DNA of 64,000 nucleotides from Rhododendron vialii (GCF_030253575.1 NC_080559.1:9266501-9330500), one strand, 5' to 3'. Shown: positions 46,022 to 57,325, numbered from the stretch's first letter. A program made the numbers and translations. The notes: generated from the sequence alone by a model not told the origin.

Positions 46022-46813
46022 ATGCCTCAGGTCGATCTCGACACCCTCGTTTCCATCTGCTCCGGCGGCGGCGACTGCAAGATCGCCTGCGAACCGCTTC
46101 AAGCCCACGCCGCCGGCGAACAACCTCTAGACGACAACGACGACGACGAGAAGAAGCCAGATCTTCCGCAGCAGCCGGATTCCCCGCCGGAATCGTTCTG
46201 GCTCTCCAGGGACGCCGAGTTCGACTGGTTCGATCGCAACGCCTTCTACGAGCGCAAGGACTCGGGCAAGGGCTCCACTTCCGGCAACTTGAACCCGAAT
46301 TTGAACCCGCACCTGCACTCGAACAACTCCTCGTCGCAGAGGTTCTCGAAGAACCTGAAGGCCAAGGCGAAGATCATCGGGCTGCCGAAGACGCAGAAGG
46401 CGAGCTACGTCGACGCGAACCGGAGGAACTGTAAGAAAAAACCGGCCAACGCTCGGTTTTTTAATAGTAACAATAAGGCGCTGGTGGAGCCGTCGTCGCC
46501 GAAGGTGTCGTGTATGGGGCGAGTGAGGTCGAAGCGGGGGCGGAAGAAGGTTAGGAGCGACGAGAAGAAGGCGAAGGCGGTGGAGAAGGCTACTAGGGGG
46601 GTGGAGAGGAGCCGGACCGGTTTGTACGGGCGGTTTATGGCGATCTTCCGGTCGAAGCGGAGGACGGGGCCTCCTCCGCCTGTGGAAGAATCGCCGCCAA
46701 GGAGGAGCGTGGAGGTTCGGTCGTCGTTTAGGGGGGAGCCGCCCGGTTTGGGAGGGATGACGCGGTTCGCGTCGGGGAGGAGGTCGGCGTCGTCGTGGGC
46801 TGGGGATGAATGA
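46022..46813 (+). CDS. Syringolide-induced protein 14-1-1-like basic protein
   Basis: A single exon encodes 263 residues. Residues 57-85 carry the family hallmark, FWLSRDAEFDWFDRNAFYER followed by KDSGKG. The rest is Lys/Arg/Ser-rich and probably disordered, with a basic cluster RSKRGRKKVRSDEKKAK (169-185, a possible nuclear signal), a conserved short block GLYGRFMAIF (200-209), and a Pro/Arg/Ser tail ending SWAGDE. The soybean founder was described as induced by the elicitor syringolide; biochemical function is unknown. The ATG is the first in frame after the TATA box; the longer frame opens with GTG. Strong GC bias at third positions sets it apart from neighbouring DNA and produces a 201-residue antisense shadow frame. 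Confidence 0.85.
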   Translation: MPQVDLDTLVSICSGGGDCKIACEPLQAHAAGEQPLDDNDDDEKKPDLPQQPDSPPESFWLSRDAEFDWFDRNAFYERKDSGKGSTSGNLNPNLNPHLHSNNSSSQRFSKNLKAKAKIIGLPKTQKASYVDANRRNCKKKPANARFFNSNNKALVEPSSPKVSCMGRVRSKRGRKKVRSDEKKAKAVEKATRGVERSRTGLYGRFMAIFRSKRRTGPPPPVEESPPRRSVEVRSSFRGEPPGLGGMTRFASGRRSASSWAGDE

Positions 46814-47451
46814 GAGAGAGAGAGAGATGGTGACGTGGCGAGATGGGACTGGTCGACGGCGGCTGAAAGGTCGGGTGGGCCCAGGGGTCGTTGGTCTAAT
46901 ATGGTGGGTTGGTGTGAATTCCGGGTTTGGTTTGAGTGACGTGTGACGTTGAATAACGAATTCCTCGTCGTTTCCAAGGGTAAAATCGGAGTAAAAGCAA
47001 CAGTTTTCACATTTTTATCCCCCCTCCCTCCCTTTTTTTTTTTTGGAAGTTTCGTGCTTTGTTTGCAACACTTTTAGGGGTAGCTTTATGTAAATAGAAG
47101 TGCGATTTTTTTGGTAGTATTTGTATAAATCAAATCAAATTTTGAGTGCGGGAAATATTTTCTTTTACCCTTTGGAACTGTTTGCCCCTTACAATCAAGT
47201 ATGTACATATTTAGAAGCTTTTTTTTGTGTGTGTGTGTATAATGTGTAGATTCAGACGCAAAATAAGTAAAAATGCTAATAGAAGGGGCATATCACTTCA
47301 GTTATATCAAGGAGAGCAAGTTAATAAAGCCCTATCAATCGTGTTGGAGGTTTTGCGCAATGACCGCAGTGGTCTTGGAGTTTATTGAGCTACTGCGTTA
47401 AGTGTTTTTGTGTCTTATGTATCCAAAAAAAAAAGGGGGCGGGGGAACCTC

Positions 47452-48165
47452 TAAATTATCCGGTTATTTTTACTAAATTTTAGATTTTGTTTGTAAACTT
47501 TATGAAGAAAGATTTCCTCAAAATTGTCTTATTATTAGTAATAACACAAGTTGGGGGGGGGGGGGGGGAGGGAATCTTTCCTCAAAATTGTCTTATTATT
47601 AATAATAACACAAGTTTCCTGGGGGAGGGGTGCAAGCGAGATCCCAGGTAATAACACAAGTTTTCGGGGGAATCTTTCCTCAAAATTGTCTTATTATTAT
47701 TAATAATAACACAAGTTTCCGGGGGGGGGGGGGGGGGGCGGGCAAGCGAGATCCCAGGGGACACACTTCTAAATTATCCGGTTATTTTTACTAAATTTTA
47801 AGTTTTGTTTGTAGACTTTATAAAGAAAGATTTCCTCAAAATTGTCTTATTATTAGTAATAACACCGGGGGGCCCTCAAAATTTTCTTATTATTAATAAT
47901 AACACAAGTTTGGGGGGGGAGGGGGAGGTTGTGTGTGCGTGTGTTCTTTCCTGGGAGGGGGGTGTGTGTGTGTGTTCTTTCCTCAAAATTTTCTTATTAT
48001 TAATAATAACACAAGTTTTCTGGGGGTGCAAGCGAGGTCCCAGGTCCTCACACCTCTAAATTATCCGGTTATTTTTACTAAATTTTAGATTTTGTATGTA
48101 AACTTTATGAAGAAAGATTTCCTCAAAATTGTCTTATTATTAATAATAACACAAGTTTTCTGAGG
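47452..48165 (+). repeat. Irregular tandem repeat with poly-G runs
   Basis: Three long units starting CTAAATTATCCGGTTATTTT occur near 47452, 47770 and 48054. Each runs through TTTATGAAGAAAGATTTCC or similar to TCTTATTATTA...TAATAACAC. Between them are short sub-repeats (CTCAAAATTGTCTTATTATT...AACACAAGTTT) that each end in G tracts, two of which exceed 15 G. AAGCGAGATCCCAGG recurs after the G runs. No open frame was found. Confidence 0.85.
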
Positions 48166-48486
48166 TAGGTTCTATTTTAACATTCAAGCAGTTTGCATAA
48201 TCGGAATGGAGTGATTAAGTCATCCAATGAGAATCCTGCGTAAGCCATTGTGAATCGAACGATAAATAATGATAGACGAACACCGACTAATGGTTTGAAT
48301 GCGCATACATTTATGATTTAAGAGAGGTTTTTTGTACTTGAATTCACGTGTAGGAGTACTAATTACACAATCATGTGAATTTTTAAGGACAAGAATTCGT
48401 TTACAATCGTTCTGACTGAGGATTACTGAAATAGCACATCACCAACTTGGATACTGGGCTGGAGAGAACATGACCACATTAGATGT

Positions 48487-48858
48487 TGTAAACGAATCGA
48501 GCGGCTCACAAGCTCGGCTTGACTCGATTAAAGAAGTTTATTTAGTACTCCCTCTGTTCTAAATTAATAGTTCGGTTCGGTCTTCAATACAACTTTTAAA
48601 ATATTAATATCTTTCAATCTACAATGTCTTTAAAAATTTTAAAAACTTTGTATAATAGAATTAATTGAGATCTATCATATGATATCCATATTGCACATAA
48701 AATTTATAGTAGATTGAAAGATATTAACAATCTAAAAAATGCATTGGAGACCGAAATGGATTATTAATTTGGAACGGAGGGAGTAAATGATTAAACTCGG
48801 CTCGTGAAGGCTTGAACCGAGCTCGAGCTTGACAAATCTCCACTCGGCTCGTTTACAC
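48487..48858. mobile_element. GAGCTCGGCTCG-type MITE with nested Stowaway
   Basis: The ends GTAAACGAATCGAGCGGCTC and ACTCGGCTCGTTTAC are inverted repeats. A Stowaway at 48548-48783 sits at a TA in its centre; removing it gives GTTTATTTAGTAAATGATT. Confidence 0.75.
48548..48783. mobile_element. Stowaway MITE (236 bp)
   Basis: The ends are CTCCCTCTGTTCTAAATTAA and TTAATTTGGAACGGAGGGAG, with TA duplication. The ends are well matched, indicating a fairly young copy. Confidence 0.9.
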
Positions 48859-48902
48859 TCATAACTATCCAGCCAAGCATGTGCCGCAGACGGAGCACTC
48901 AT

Positions 48903-49700
48903 AGGGCGTGTTTGATTGGGAGGATTGGAGATGGGATAGGACTAATAATCCCCCTACCCATTCTAGTCGATCCCACGTTTGTTTTGCATTTTAGTTCGGG
49001 GATTATTAGTCCAACTGGATTGAGATATCCTTTGCACGGGGGACAATCGATCCAATCCTAGGAGGGTGTGGGATAAATAGTCCCAGGATTATGGCCGGGA
49101 AGGATTAGAAATGGAAATTACCAAAATATCCTTGAATTGCACATAGAAATTACCCGAATATCCTCAAAGGAAATTAACGTAACTTGCATGGATTTTAATG
49201 ATGATAATGATGAAGAGGAGCTCGACTGCTCGAGCAATGTGCTAGTGAACTCTTTTAAGTTTTAACGAATAAAAAAATAGTGCTTTGGGCCAATTTCTTA
49301 CTGTTTTTTCACTGTTTTTTTTTTCTTTTCATGTCAATAGATGGTACTAGTAGAGGAAAAAACCTATTACGGGGTATTTTATTTATTTATTTATCTTCAT
49401 GGGGTATTTTATTGGTGACGAAAAATAAAAAGAGAATGTATAGTGTTTATGATTTAAATATGGATGAGTTTGTAAATTGCTTTGAGGGCAACATAGTCAA
49501 TTGAGCTTTTAATCATTGTCAAGAGGGATTCAAAACAGACATGGGATATGGAGGATTCGTTAGGATTGGACTTGTCTATCATGTAATCCCATACACAAAT
49601 AAACATGGGATATGATGGACTATACTCTCAAATAGTTCTCTTACTAATAATCCCTTAACCACAATCTCATCTAATCCAATCCCTGCTATAAAACAGAGCC
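48903..49700. mobile_element. Possible 0.8 kb terminal-inverted-repeat element
   Basis: GGGCGTGTTTGATTGGGAGG on the left and ATCCAATCCCTGCTATAAAAC on the right are loosely inverted. Internal ATTAGTCC / GGGATTATTAG blocks also mirror each other. Ends and class are uncertain; no transposase was seen. Confidence 0.4.
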
Positions 49701-50800
49701 AAAGGAATAAGGAATCCTTGTAGCCATTGATCTCCTAACCCCACGGAGAAAGCTAATTACCCATATGGGGATAAGCATAAAAAAATTCCATTGCCCATGA
49801 GAATCCTTATCTCCAAGGGAGGTTTGGGAGGCCAAGGCCATTAGACTCAACACTTAAAAAGAGCTAGGTCTTGGAAAATATTGTACGATGTATTATTATA
49901 TAATTAGATGTGAATGTAAATTGATTTGTTTTGGAGTTGTATCTTTTGAGCGGCATCTATTCATTGAGAACAGACGCATCTTATATATATATAAAAAGGT
50001 GCCCCCTCCCCTTGTTGACCATTCGTAGAGTCACCGGTTAGTCTATACATATAATTTTTCTCATTCTTTTTGAGGGGTGAATTAATTTCCTTCCGTTCGA
50101 TCGAGTTCATTCATTTTGAGACAATACAAAACACAAGGAGGAGGTTCAACGGACTCGCCGATTTAGTGCTGCTTCTGTGGGGAGTTCAATGAAGTAGTGC
50201 TGGAAGATAGACGTTCATGTAAAATGTAAGCACCGTAGCGGATATGAATCTTTCTTAAGTATGAAGTGTCATACTCGCCTTGATCATGCTGCATCAATTT
50301 TCAAGTTTTGAATTCTGATTTTATTGCACTCGTATTATCGATTTCATCGCAAAAAGTAAACATTTTCCCAGCAATTTTTTCAAACACTAATCGGTAGAGT
50401 TTATTATACGGGGTAGACTTCAGAACATAAAAACAGGCTAATTCCACGAGAAATGCGATAATACTCCCCCTTGAGTCCTTGACAGTTGATAGATGGGTGA
50501 GCACCTTCAAACTCAATACACCAATGAAGCAGACAACAGCACGCAGGGCCCTCGAACCCGGCCGCATTCGTTACGATAGTTCTAGCAAGTCATACGAATC
50601 GCTGTGTATCGTTCTGATTTTAGCGGACATTCCCAGGAGGGATCGAAGCACATCGATCATGAGCGATACAGGGAGTTTGTACACTCGTGAATACAACAAG
50701 TACACAACGCAACCATTTAGTATCTAGTTAATAATAAGTGCTAGCTAGCTTGTGCATATGCATCTCGATCAGTAAAGATCGATCTTGAATAGTACGTAAT

Positions 50801-51514
50801 TCAAGCAAGCTCATCGAACAGCTCGACTCGTCTACCATTCAAGGGCTGCACGGGCCTGCAGTTTCTCTTGCACGTCGATTCCAACGGAGCGTCCAATGCC
50901 TCAACTTGTTCTCTAGATATGGATCTCACCTGCAATTTTTTTTTTAATCAAGAATCCATGATCAAAATTACTCATAAAGATAGGGTCACTTGGAAATCAT
51001 GTTGGCAGAGTAAATGCAAGGATATCTGCAATTACCCATTTAAGTCACATGTATCAAATAACTGTAAGGATGTCAAACATGTGAGTTTGGGCCAAAATTA
51101 GATAAGTTGAAAATGGGTTGGTTCTTTAATGAGTCATTGACCTATTTAGAACCCATTTATTATGAGGCCAATTACCTAAACTCAACCCAACCAATTTATT
51201 AAAAATCAAACTTAACTCGCCCATTAACCCAATTACATACTACAGTGTATACTAAAATTTAAAATGACTAAAATACCAATGTACACTAAAATGACAATAT
51301 TACCGTTGTATCTAAATGACTAAAACGCCTTTGTAGACTAAAATTACTGTACTATCCCTATACTACTAAAATGACCAAATTACCCCTATACACTTAATTA
51401 CCAAATTCGACGAACATTTTAAACACCCAAACAAACCTTTGGCTAAGACCCACCCACTCCCCCAACTCACAATCCCAACACTCTCTCTCCAGAAACAAAA
51501 AAAAAGAAACACAG

Positions 51515-51556
<42 letters not shown>

Positions 51557-54500
51557 AACATGGGTTGACCCAAATCTTTCAACCCAATCCTCGTTGTCCT
51601 ACTCCTTACAATGAAGAGGGGATTAATTGCAAAGTTATTTTTTCACATGATCAGATGGCGTGCATGTGTGAGGCTAACTTCTGCTAAGGGTTTTTTTGCT
51701 CTTTTAATTGTCCATATTCAATTTTTTTTAGCGTTTATTCGTTTTGCGATAATTTTTTGACCCCCATTGATTCGTCTCAATGAGAGGAATCGAAAAATAA
51801 AAAATATTTGAGTAAAAATAAAAAAAAATTACTTTTTCGATTCTTCTTGTCAAGACAAATCAATAGGAGTACAAAGTTTGTCGCAAACAAATAAACGTGA
51901 AAAAAAATTATACAATGACAAAACCAAAAAAACTTAAAAGTCCAAAAATCTCTCCAAGTGTTTTCCACAATTTTTGTGTTGAGTGGGTGGGGGCACTTTT
52001 GGTAAACAGTGTAATGATTAGCGGGAACGATTGGGAATTGTCACTGGTGTCAATTCGAAAAGCATCTCTTTGTACATGGTACCGACAGATGTGGAAGAAA
52101 CTTCAAACGGAGGAGCAGGAGATCGAATGAGAAGGATATATTTAGCTGGGTGATGTTGATGACTTATTGGGTCATTTAAGTTGATCCAATTAATAATTGA
52201 GTTAAATTGGTTGGACCCATTCTAATCCAATTAATAAATGGACCGAGTTGGATCTATTTTCTAGTGGGTGAATTTGGGTTAATTAGACTCCGTTCCGGAA
52301 ACCTTCTTAAAAAATAAATACTTATTTTGAAACTTTTCATTCAAAAATAAGAAGGGTCATTTCATAAAATCCAAATAAAAAGTTCCTTTCATATTTTCAA
52401 ACTAAAAAATAATGTAAATAAAAAAAATTCAATTTTTTTTGCACTATATTAAAGATCTCAATGAGATTTATCAAACAAGATCAATAGTGATAAGAAAATT
52501 ATTTGCGTAAACACATGATTTTTGAGCTTGAAGTTGCCTTATACAAAAAATAAGACTGTTGCTATGAGAATGGGCGCCGGCGGAGGGAAATCGTACCGAC
52601 AGCCGCGCCGGGCAGTCTCCGGCTACCGGACGGCCGATCCGAGCCATCCAAAAATTCTATTAAAAAAAAACCGATGGGGCCTACGTGGGAATCAACGGCA
52701 TCCGAGGTGTGTAGAGTGCTTGATCCGAGCATCCATTTTTCGTGTGAAATCATATACACAAAAAGGGGTGCTCAGATCAAGCATCCTACACACCTCGGAT
52801 GCCGTTGATTCTCGCGTAAGCCCCCTCGGTTTTTTTTTTTTAGAATTTTTGGACGGCTCGGATCGGCCGTCCGGTGGTCGGAGACTGCTCGGCGCGGCCG
52901 TCGGTACGATTTTCATCCCCGGCCGGTCGGTACCTATACAAATTCTTCCAAAATAAGTACCAACCTTCTTATTTTCTGGAATAATGCTTCTTATTAGACA
53001 AAAAATAAGTTCTTATTTCAGTTCTGGAACGGGTCTTTAATAGGTTTGGGTTCAATTTGTCATCCCTACAAATAAGTCAAGATGCCTTCAACGAGGGCTA
53101 GCTGAAGAGCCGAACGTAAGACGACCTTCAAGGTTACGGTTGATCCTTGCGATAATCCTAACCCGGTAGGGCTACCCGAACTTCGTTTGGATTGTCTAGG
53201 AGCTATTTTTAATATGACCAAATAATTTTTTCGTTTTCAACAACGCGTAGAGAATGCTTCTGATAATCAATTAGAAGTGGTTAATTAGTACGTACCTTGG
53301 CGAGGACGTGCCAGATGACACTTTCGGAGCACGGAGGAGTGGTGAGAGAACCACCATATCTGTAATACTTGTGGGGGTGTCTCTTCAGTTTCTGGGTTTC
53401 GAAGGTCCCCACAGCCACCTGAGCCACCACTTTATGCCTTGCCCTCACCTCCTTTTCTAGCTCACTTAATTTCCTTTGGACCTGCAAACCATATTTATTT
53501 TTACTAAGCATCCATTAAACATCACAAAATTATACTCCACAAGCATTTATTCATTTGGTTTAATTTGTTTTCGAGAACAGAGGAAACATTTCCGCTCCGT
53601 TTTTCCACGGACAGAGAAAGCATGGCCGGCTCATAAATTTTAGAGGTCGGAAACGAACCTCTTGAAAGAGGCCTCAAGAAATTCTATTTGCAAGTATTTG
53701 CCGTCCATGGTCATCGGTCGTTCTCTTCCCTTCCCTTCGACTCCTCAAGCGTGAAGCATGAAGCGTTTGTAGCTTGCTGCATTTCTTTCTTCTTCTTCTT
53801 TTGATCGGCCGCGCAATATATCTTCTTCCCGTCCCTTTTTTTTAATGCCTTAGTGTTTCTAATGAATAATTCCACCATTTGGGGCTATTTTGTGGCTTCT
53901 AAATTTCGAATGGGCCTATTTTGTGTAAAGGAGGCTAGTTTTGAGGGCCCTCGTTTTTAACTTATTTGGGGGGCCGGAAGCGCAGGCTTCCCCTGCCTTG
54001 GTCATAAGCCGGCCCCGAGAGAAAGAAAGAAATTGGATGACATGCCCATGGGGTTAAAGCGCGGTAGTAACATTTTTGCGTCGTTTTCCCATAGACTATG
54101 TAGTGTATGTAACATTACCTTGGCAACAATAGGATCGGGATGACCAAGTTTATAAAGGACGGCTACTACCGAAAAGCCGCCATCGCTCGCCTTGTGAACT
54201 AGATGAAGCTCGGCTGCGTATCTGTAATTACCACAATCAGTCCCAAGTTTTTGCAAGGAAAAAAGAAGAAGATACTTTTAGAAGAAAAAGACTAAATTAT
54301 CAAGAATTCATATACTTTTATGTGGTTGAGGGTCTGGAGTTTGTCGTTATCCAAAAAAATTAAAACAAGATAAAGAACAAGAAAAGATAGAGATGTACAT
54401 GATTTGCACGTTAAAGCTGGGGAGTCAAACAGAGCCGCAAAATAAGACCAAGCTGGGCTTGGACCCAATTCCACTGGAGGAGTTGGTTACCATTGTTGAA

Positions 54501-54779
54501 ATTAACAATAAAATGTGTCTTTGTTCCGAGATCAAGGTAGACCTCTTATTGCATAAGCTCAATGCCATCGGAGGTTTAACATGTAGTCTCACGATCGGGC
54601 ATAAGTTCCTGCCCGGAAGTTATAGCGGACTAGATCCTTGGCCTCAATTCGAATCCTTGGCCTCAATTTTGAAACCAGAGATTGGGTTCATTGTTTAAGG
54701 ATACCTAGCCATATCACGGCGGATTTCAGGATATTGTCAATCTTTTGATGAAATTGTATTTTAAGTCTCTCCAAGAAAC

Positions 54780-54825
<46 letters not shown>

Positions 54826-57047
54826 ACGAGACACCATTAATTTTGTGTTCGGAAGGGATATGCCAGTGCATTTGCAGCAAGGTGTAGTTCTTGCCATCTA
54901 CAATCAGCACTCCAGCATTTCCAAATAGCACCTACTAACACAAAATAATTCCTTCAATGTACAATCACAGAAATTATTCGCTGAGCAGAAAATAAAAATC
55001 ATAGATATTCCAACTTGAAAAAATGTGACCTTTTTCTAATTTTCATTAAAAAAAGTCAAAATTCTTGCCAAAGTCGTCTTGATTTGCATATTCCCCACGT
55101 GAAGAAAATTTAGCATTTTGGCCCCTCTTAAATAAAAAAGGTTACTTTAACCCCTCCAAAGTCACAACTTCTTGCCGAAGTCCCTCACCAAAAATCCTTG
55201 CCCCTCCTTTTTTTTTTTCCTTCTGCAAGAACTTTCTAAATCCGTCACTGATTACGTAGCTTTATTGAGATGAACTTCATACAAAAGTGCATGCGTTCCA
55301 TTCCTCAAATTGCAAACGCTATATGTAATTCTCGAAATAAGTCTTCCCAATTTTTTCTTAATATAAAACGAATGGTACTAAAAGTAACTAAGGCCCCTGC
55401 TAAGGTTTTTATTTTTTAAGTACTTATGTTATTATCTGACAATATATCACCTTTAATTCAAAAAATAAGTACTAATTTTCCTCAACGAAATGGGAGATAA
55501 GGAGGTTAATTTATGAGGAATAAATACATACCCCAACGTTGTAGCCATGGTCAACCAAAGTAGCATTTGTGGGATAATAATTGCTCACTAAGGGCTTCAA
55601 TGTTTTGTTTAGGACAACTTTGTCCTTTTCAATATCAATCGGAGACTGCCACTTTCCGTTAGAACACGGCGCGTAAATCGGGCTCAAGCTTCCCCATTTG
55701 TCTGGGCCGTTGTTTCCAGAGTAGCTGAATCCAGGAGCTGTTTCAAGCCCTAGGGACAATTTTGACCAGGAAAAAAAAATAATCCACTACTTCGTTGGTT
55801 TTAGATGACAGAAATGGAAAAGGCAACTAATTGCTTGCTTTTAGTATTTTCTAAGGTTTTACTGGAAAAGCAGTGGTACAACACAACTCCAAACCCCAGC
55901 TGCATTTGGAATCGTTCGATGCACATGAGCCCACATACATTGCACGGCTCCAAACATAGTTGTGTTCGGAAGTTGTTACTCCAAATCCAACTGCATCTAA
56001 AATCGTTTGATGCACGTGAACTCACATACATCACACGACTCCAAACACAGTTGTGTCCGGAAGTTGTTACTGGAATATTATATCTATCTTGGGACTTGTG
56101 GGAATGAAGAAAAATAAAAAGAATGTAATCCAGAGAAATTTGAATTGTTTTCGTTGTTCAGGACTTCAGGTTCACTACAGAAAAAGGGAATGAAATGAGA
56201 AAGGAGTCCAATTCAAAAAAAATAAAAATAAATTCTTTGATTGATTTTAAAGAAGTACAGGAAATGTAAAGACAAAATTATAAAAATTGGCTGGAGGCCT
56301 TAGGCCCCGTTCCAGAACACTTTCTTAAAAAATAAGTACTTATTTCACATTTTCAAATTCAAAAATAATGTAAATGAAAAATAATTTTTTAATTTTTTTG
56401 CACCATATTAAAGATCTTAATGAGATCTATCAAATAAGATCCATATTGATAGAAAAATTAGTTGTGTAAGCACATGATTTTTGAGCTTGAAATTGCATTC
56501 TTAAAAAATACGTACTTATTTCCCTTTTTGGAAACGAGTCCTAATAGAGCATCTCCGGCCCTAATCCATATTTTAATTCAAATATGCAAGCGTTCGTCTC
56601 TGCATATACGGGTTGGGATCAGCTTACGTCGATAGTACTTCCTCTCTCCCTACCCACTAAACTATCATTTGTGGCACTGATTTCAGGCTCGCAATGGTGA
56701 TCATAAGATTTTATCTTGTAGGTCTAAATTAATTATCAGTAAAGTTAAACTTAATCGGACATCCATAGGCGCCTGAACGAACTTTATTTTGTTTGAAAAG
56801 TTGAGCGATTTAAGTTCAAAATCATTTTTTTCCATCCAATTCAAAGAATAAAATGCGTTTTGTTGGCGTGTCAATAAACGTTCAACTGAGCTAGTTAATT
56901 CCTTGCAAATTTCGTTTCTCTCCGAATAAGATGAACGGTTTAGATCATGTTTGTAGATCCGAAACCTAGTACGTGAAAGGTGTAAAGAGAGATGGAAAAG
57001 AGACGGGAGCTCATCCCATTTGGTTGCACGCGTGACGTGTGAGCTTC

Positions 57048-57082
<35 letters not shown>

Positions 57083-57174
57083 ATACCCTCTGGCGCAAGG
57101 CCAGCCAAATTGGCATGGCTGTGGACAAGAAACCATGCAGTAGCTAGAAAGAAGGAGGCCACTCCGGAAGCCAT
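50801..57174 (-). CDS. Alpha-type carbonic anhydrase (ACA1-like)
   Basis: Exons on the minus strand are 57174-57087, 55749-55532, 54931-54828, 54221-54119, 53481-53296 and 50929-50801, giving 275 residues. It catalyses reversible CO2 hydration with a zinc ion. Residues 1-25 are a hydrophobic signal peptide. Zinc ligands are His124 and His126 (MHWH) and His143 (ELHLVH). The gate-keepers correspond to Glu130 and Thr218 (SLTTPP), and the proton-shuttle His to His97. Cys58 and Cys222 are placed to form the family disulfide. N-glycosylation sequons (N77KT, N91AT, N117YT) fit passage through the secretory route; Arabidopsis ACA1 is a glycoprotein reaching the chloroplast that way. The catalytic set is complete. 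The exon 3 donor was chosen at CTC|GTATGC because only this joins in frame to TACGCAGCCGAG. Intron 5 is 2.4 kb and filled with mobile elements. Confidence 0.94.
51519..51551 (+). repeat. (GA)n microsatellite in carbonic anhydrase intron 5
   Basis: About 16 GA units. Confidence 0.95.
51690..51965. mobile_element. Foldback element, carbonic anhydrase intron 5
   Basis: GATTCGTCTCAATGAGAGG and AATCGAAAAATAAAAAATAT on the left mirror TTACTTTTTCGATTCTTC and GTCAAGACAAATCAATAGG on the right. This is the fifth member of the 2760-3400 family. Confidence 0.65.
52285..53040. mobile_element. AATAAGTACTTATT-type MITE, split by another element
   Basis: CCGTTCCGGAAACCTTCTTA to AGTTCTGGAACGGGTC, with TTAAAGATCTCAATGAGAT and GTAAACACATGATTTTTGAG inside. 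A sister copy lies at 56303-56545 in intron 1 of the same gene. The right side is displaced by the foldback at 52555-52949. Confidence 0.7.
52555..52949. mobile_element. GC-rich foldback MITE, nested
   Basis: Two arms (GTACCGACAGCCGCGCCGGG..., GGAATCAACGGCATCCGAGG, and their inverse CCTCGGATGCCGTTGATTC, CGCGGCCGTCGGTAC) meet near 52755. AAAATAAG flanks both sides, fitting an 8-9 bp target duplication. It shares its core with the single-arm element at 41085. Confidence 0.75.
53621..54017. mobile_element. hAT-type MITE, carbonic anhydrase intron 4
   Basis: The ends CATGGCCGGCTCATAAAT and GTCATAAGCCGGCCCCG are inverted repeats. AGAGAAAG is duplicated at 53613-53620 and 54018-54025. Confidence 0.85.
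54784..54820 (+). repeat. (AG)n microsatellite at the start of carbonic anhydrase intron 3
   Basis: About 18 units. On the transcribed strand it is a CT run beginning seven bases after the exon 3 donor GTATGCG. Confidence 0.95.
56303..56545. mobile_element. AATAAGTACTTATT-type MITE, carbonic anhydrase intron 1
   Basis: CCCCGTTCCAGAACACTTTC to TTTTTGGAAACGAGTCC. The inner sequence (CACCATATTAAAGATCTTAA, AAGCACATGATTTTTGAGC) matches the copy at 52285 in the same orientation. Confidence 0.7.
57050..57081 (+). repeat. (GA)n microsatellite at the start of carbonic anhydrase intron 1
   Basis: About 15 units. On the transcribed strand the intron reads GTATGC followed directly by the CT run. Confidence 0.95.
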
Positions 57175-57318
57175 TGCACTTCGAACAAGCCCCTTATTAT
57201 GTGATCTTTTGTTTGTGGTTGGATCAAAATGGAGTTCTTTTTTAACCCCACTATTTGTCTCCTGAAGAGAGAGAGAGAGAGAGAGAATCTCAGGAGTCAG
57301 TACTGTAGATGTTATCTA

Positions 57319-57325
57319 CTTATAG
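57319..57325 (-). promoter_or_regulatory. Candidate TATA box of the carbonic anhydrase gene
   Basis: CTATAAG on the minus strand lies about 145 bp upstream of the ATG, followed by a leader with a CT run (57267-57287 on +). Confidence 0.5.

Larger units (their letters stand above)
46814..50800. other. Intergenic, minisatellite and MITEs
   Basis: The first 200 bp are probable 3' UTR of the 14-1-1-like gene. A G-run minisatellite follows (47452-48165), then a nested MITE pair (48487-48858) and a possible large terminal-repeat element (48903-49700). From 49700 to 50800 nothing is recognised except the 3' flank of the carbonic anhydrase gene. Confidence 0.45.

Noticed and set aside
46405-47010. 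201-residue frame on the minus strand
   Set aside because: It lies opposite the GC-rich 14-1-1-like gene. Third-position GC bias keeps stops out of the complementary frame, and it has no recognisable domain.
54831-54836. Alternative donor ATG|GTGTCT for carbonic anhydrase exon 3
   Set aside because: It leaves the wrong phase for exon 4. The donor CTC|GTATGC seven bases later keeps the YAAELHLVH frame.
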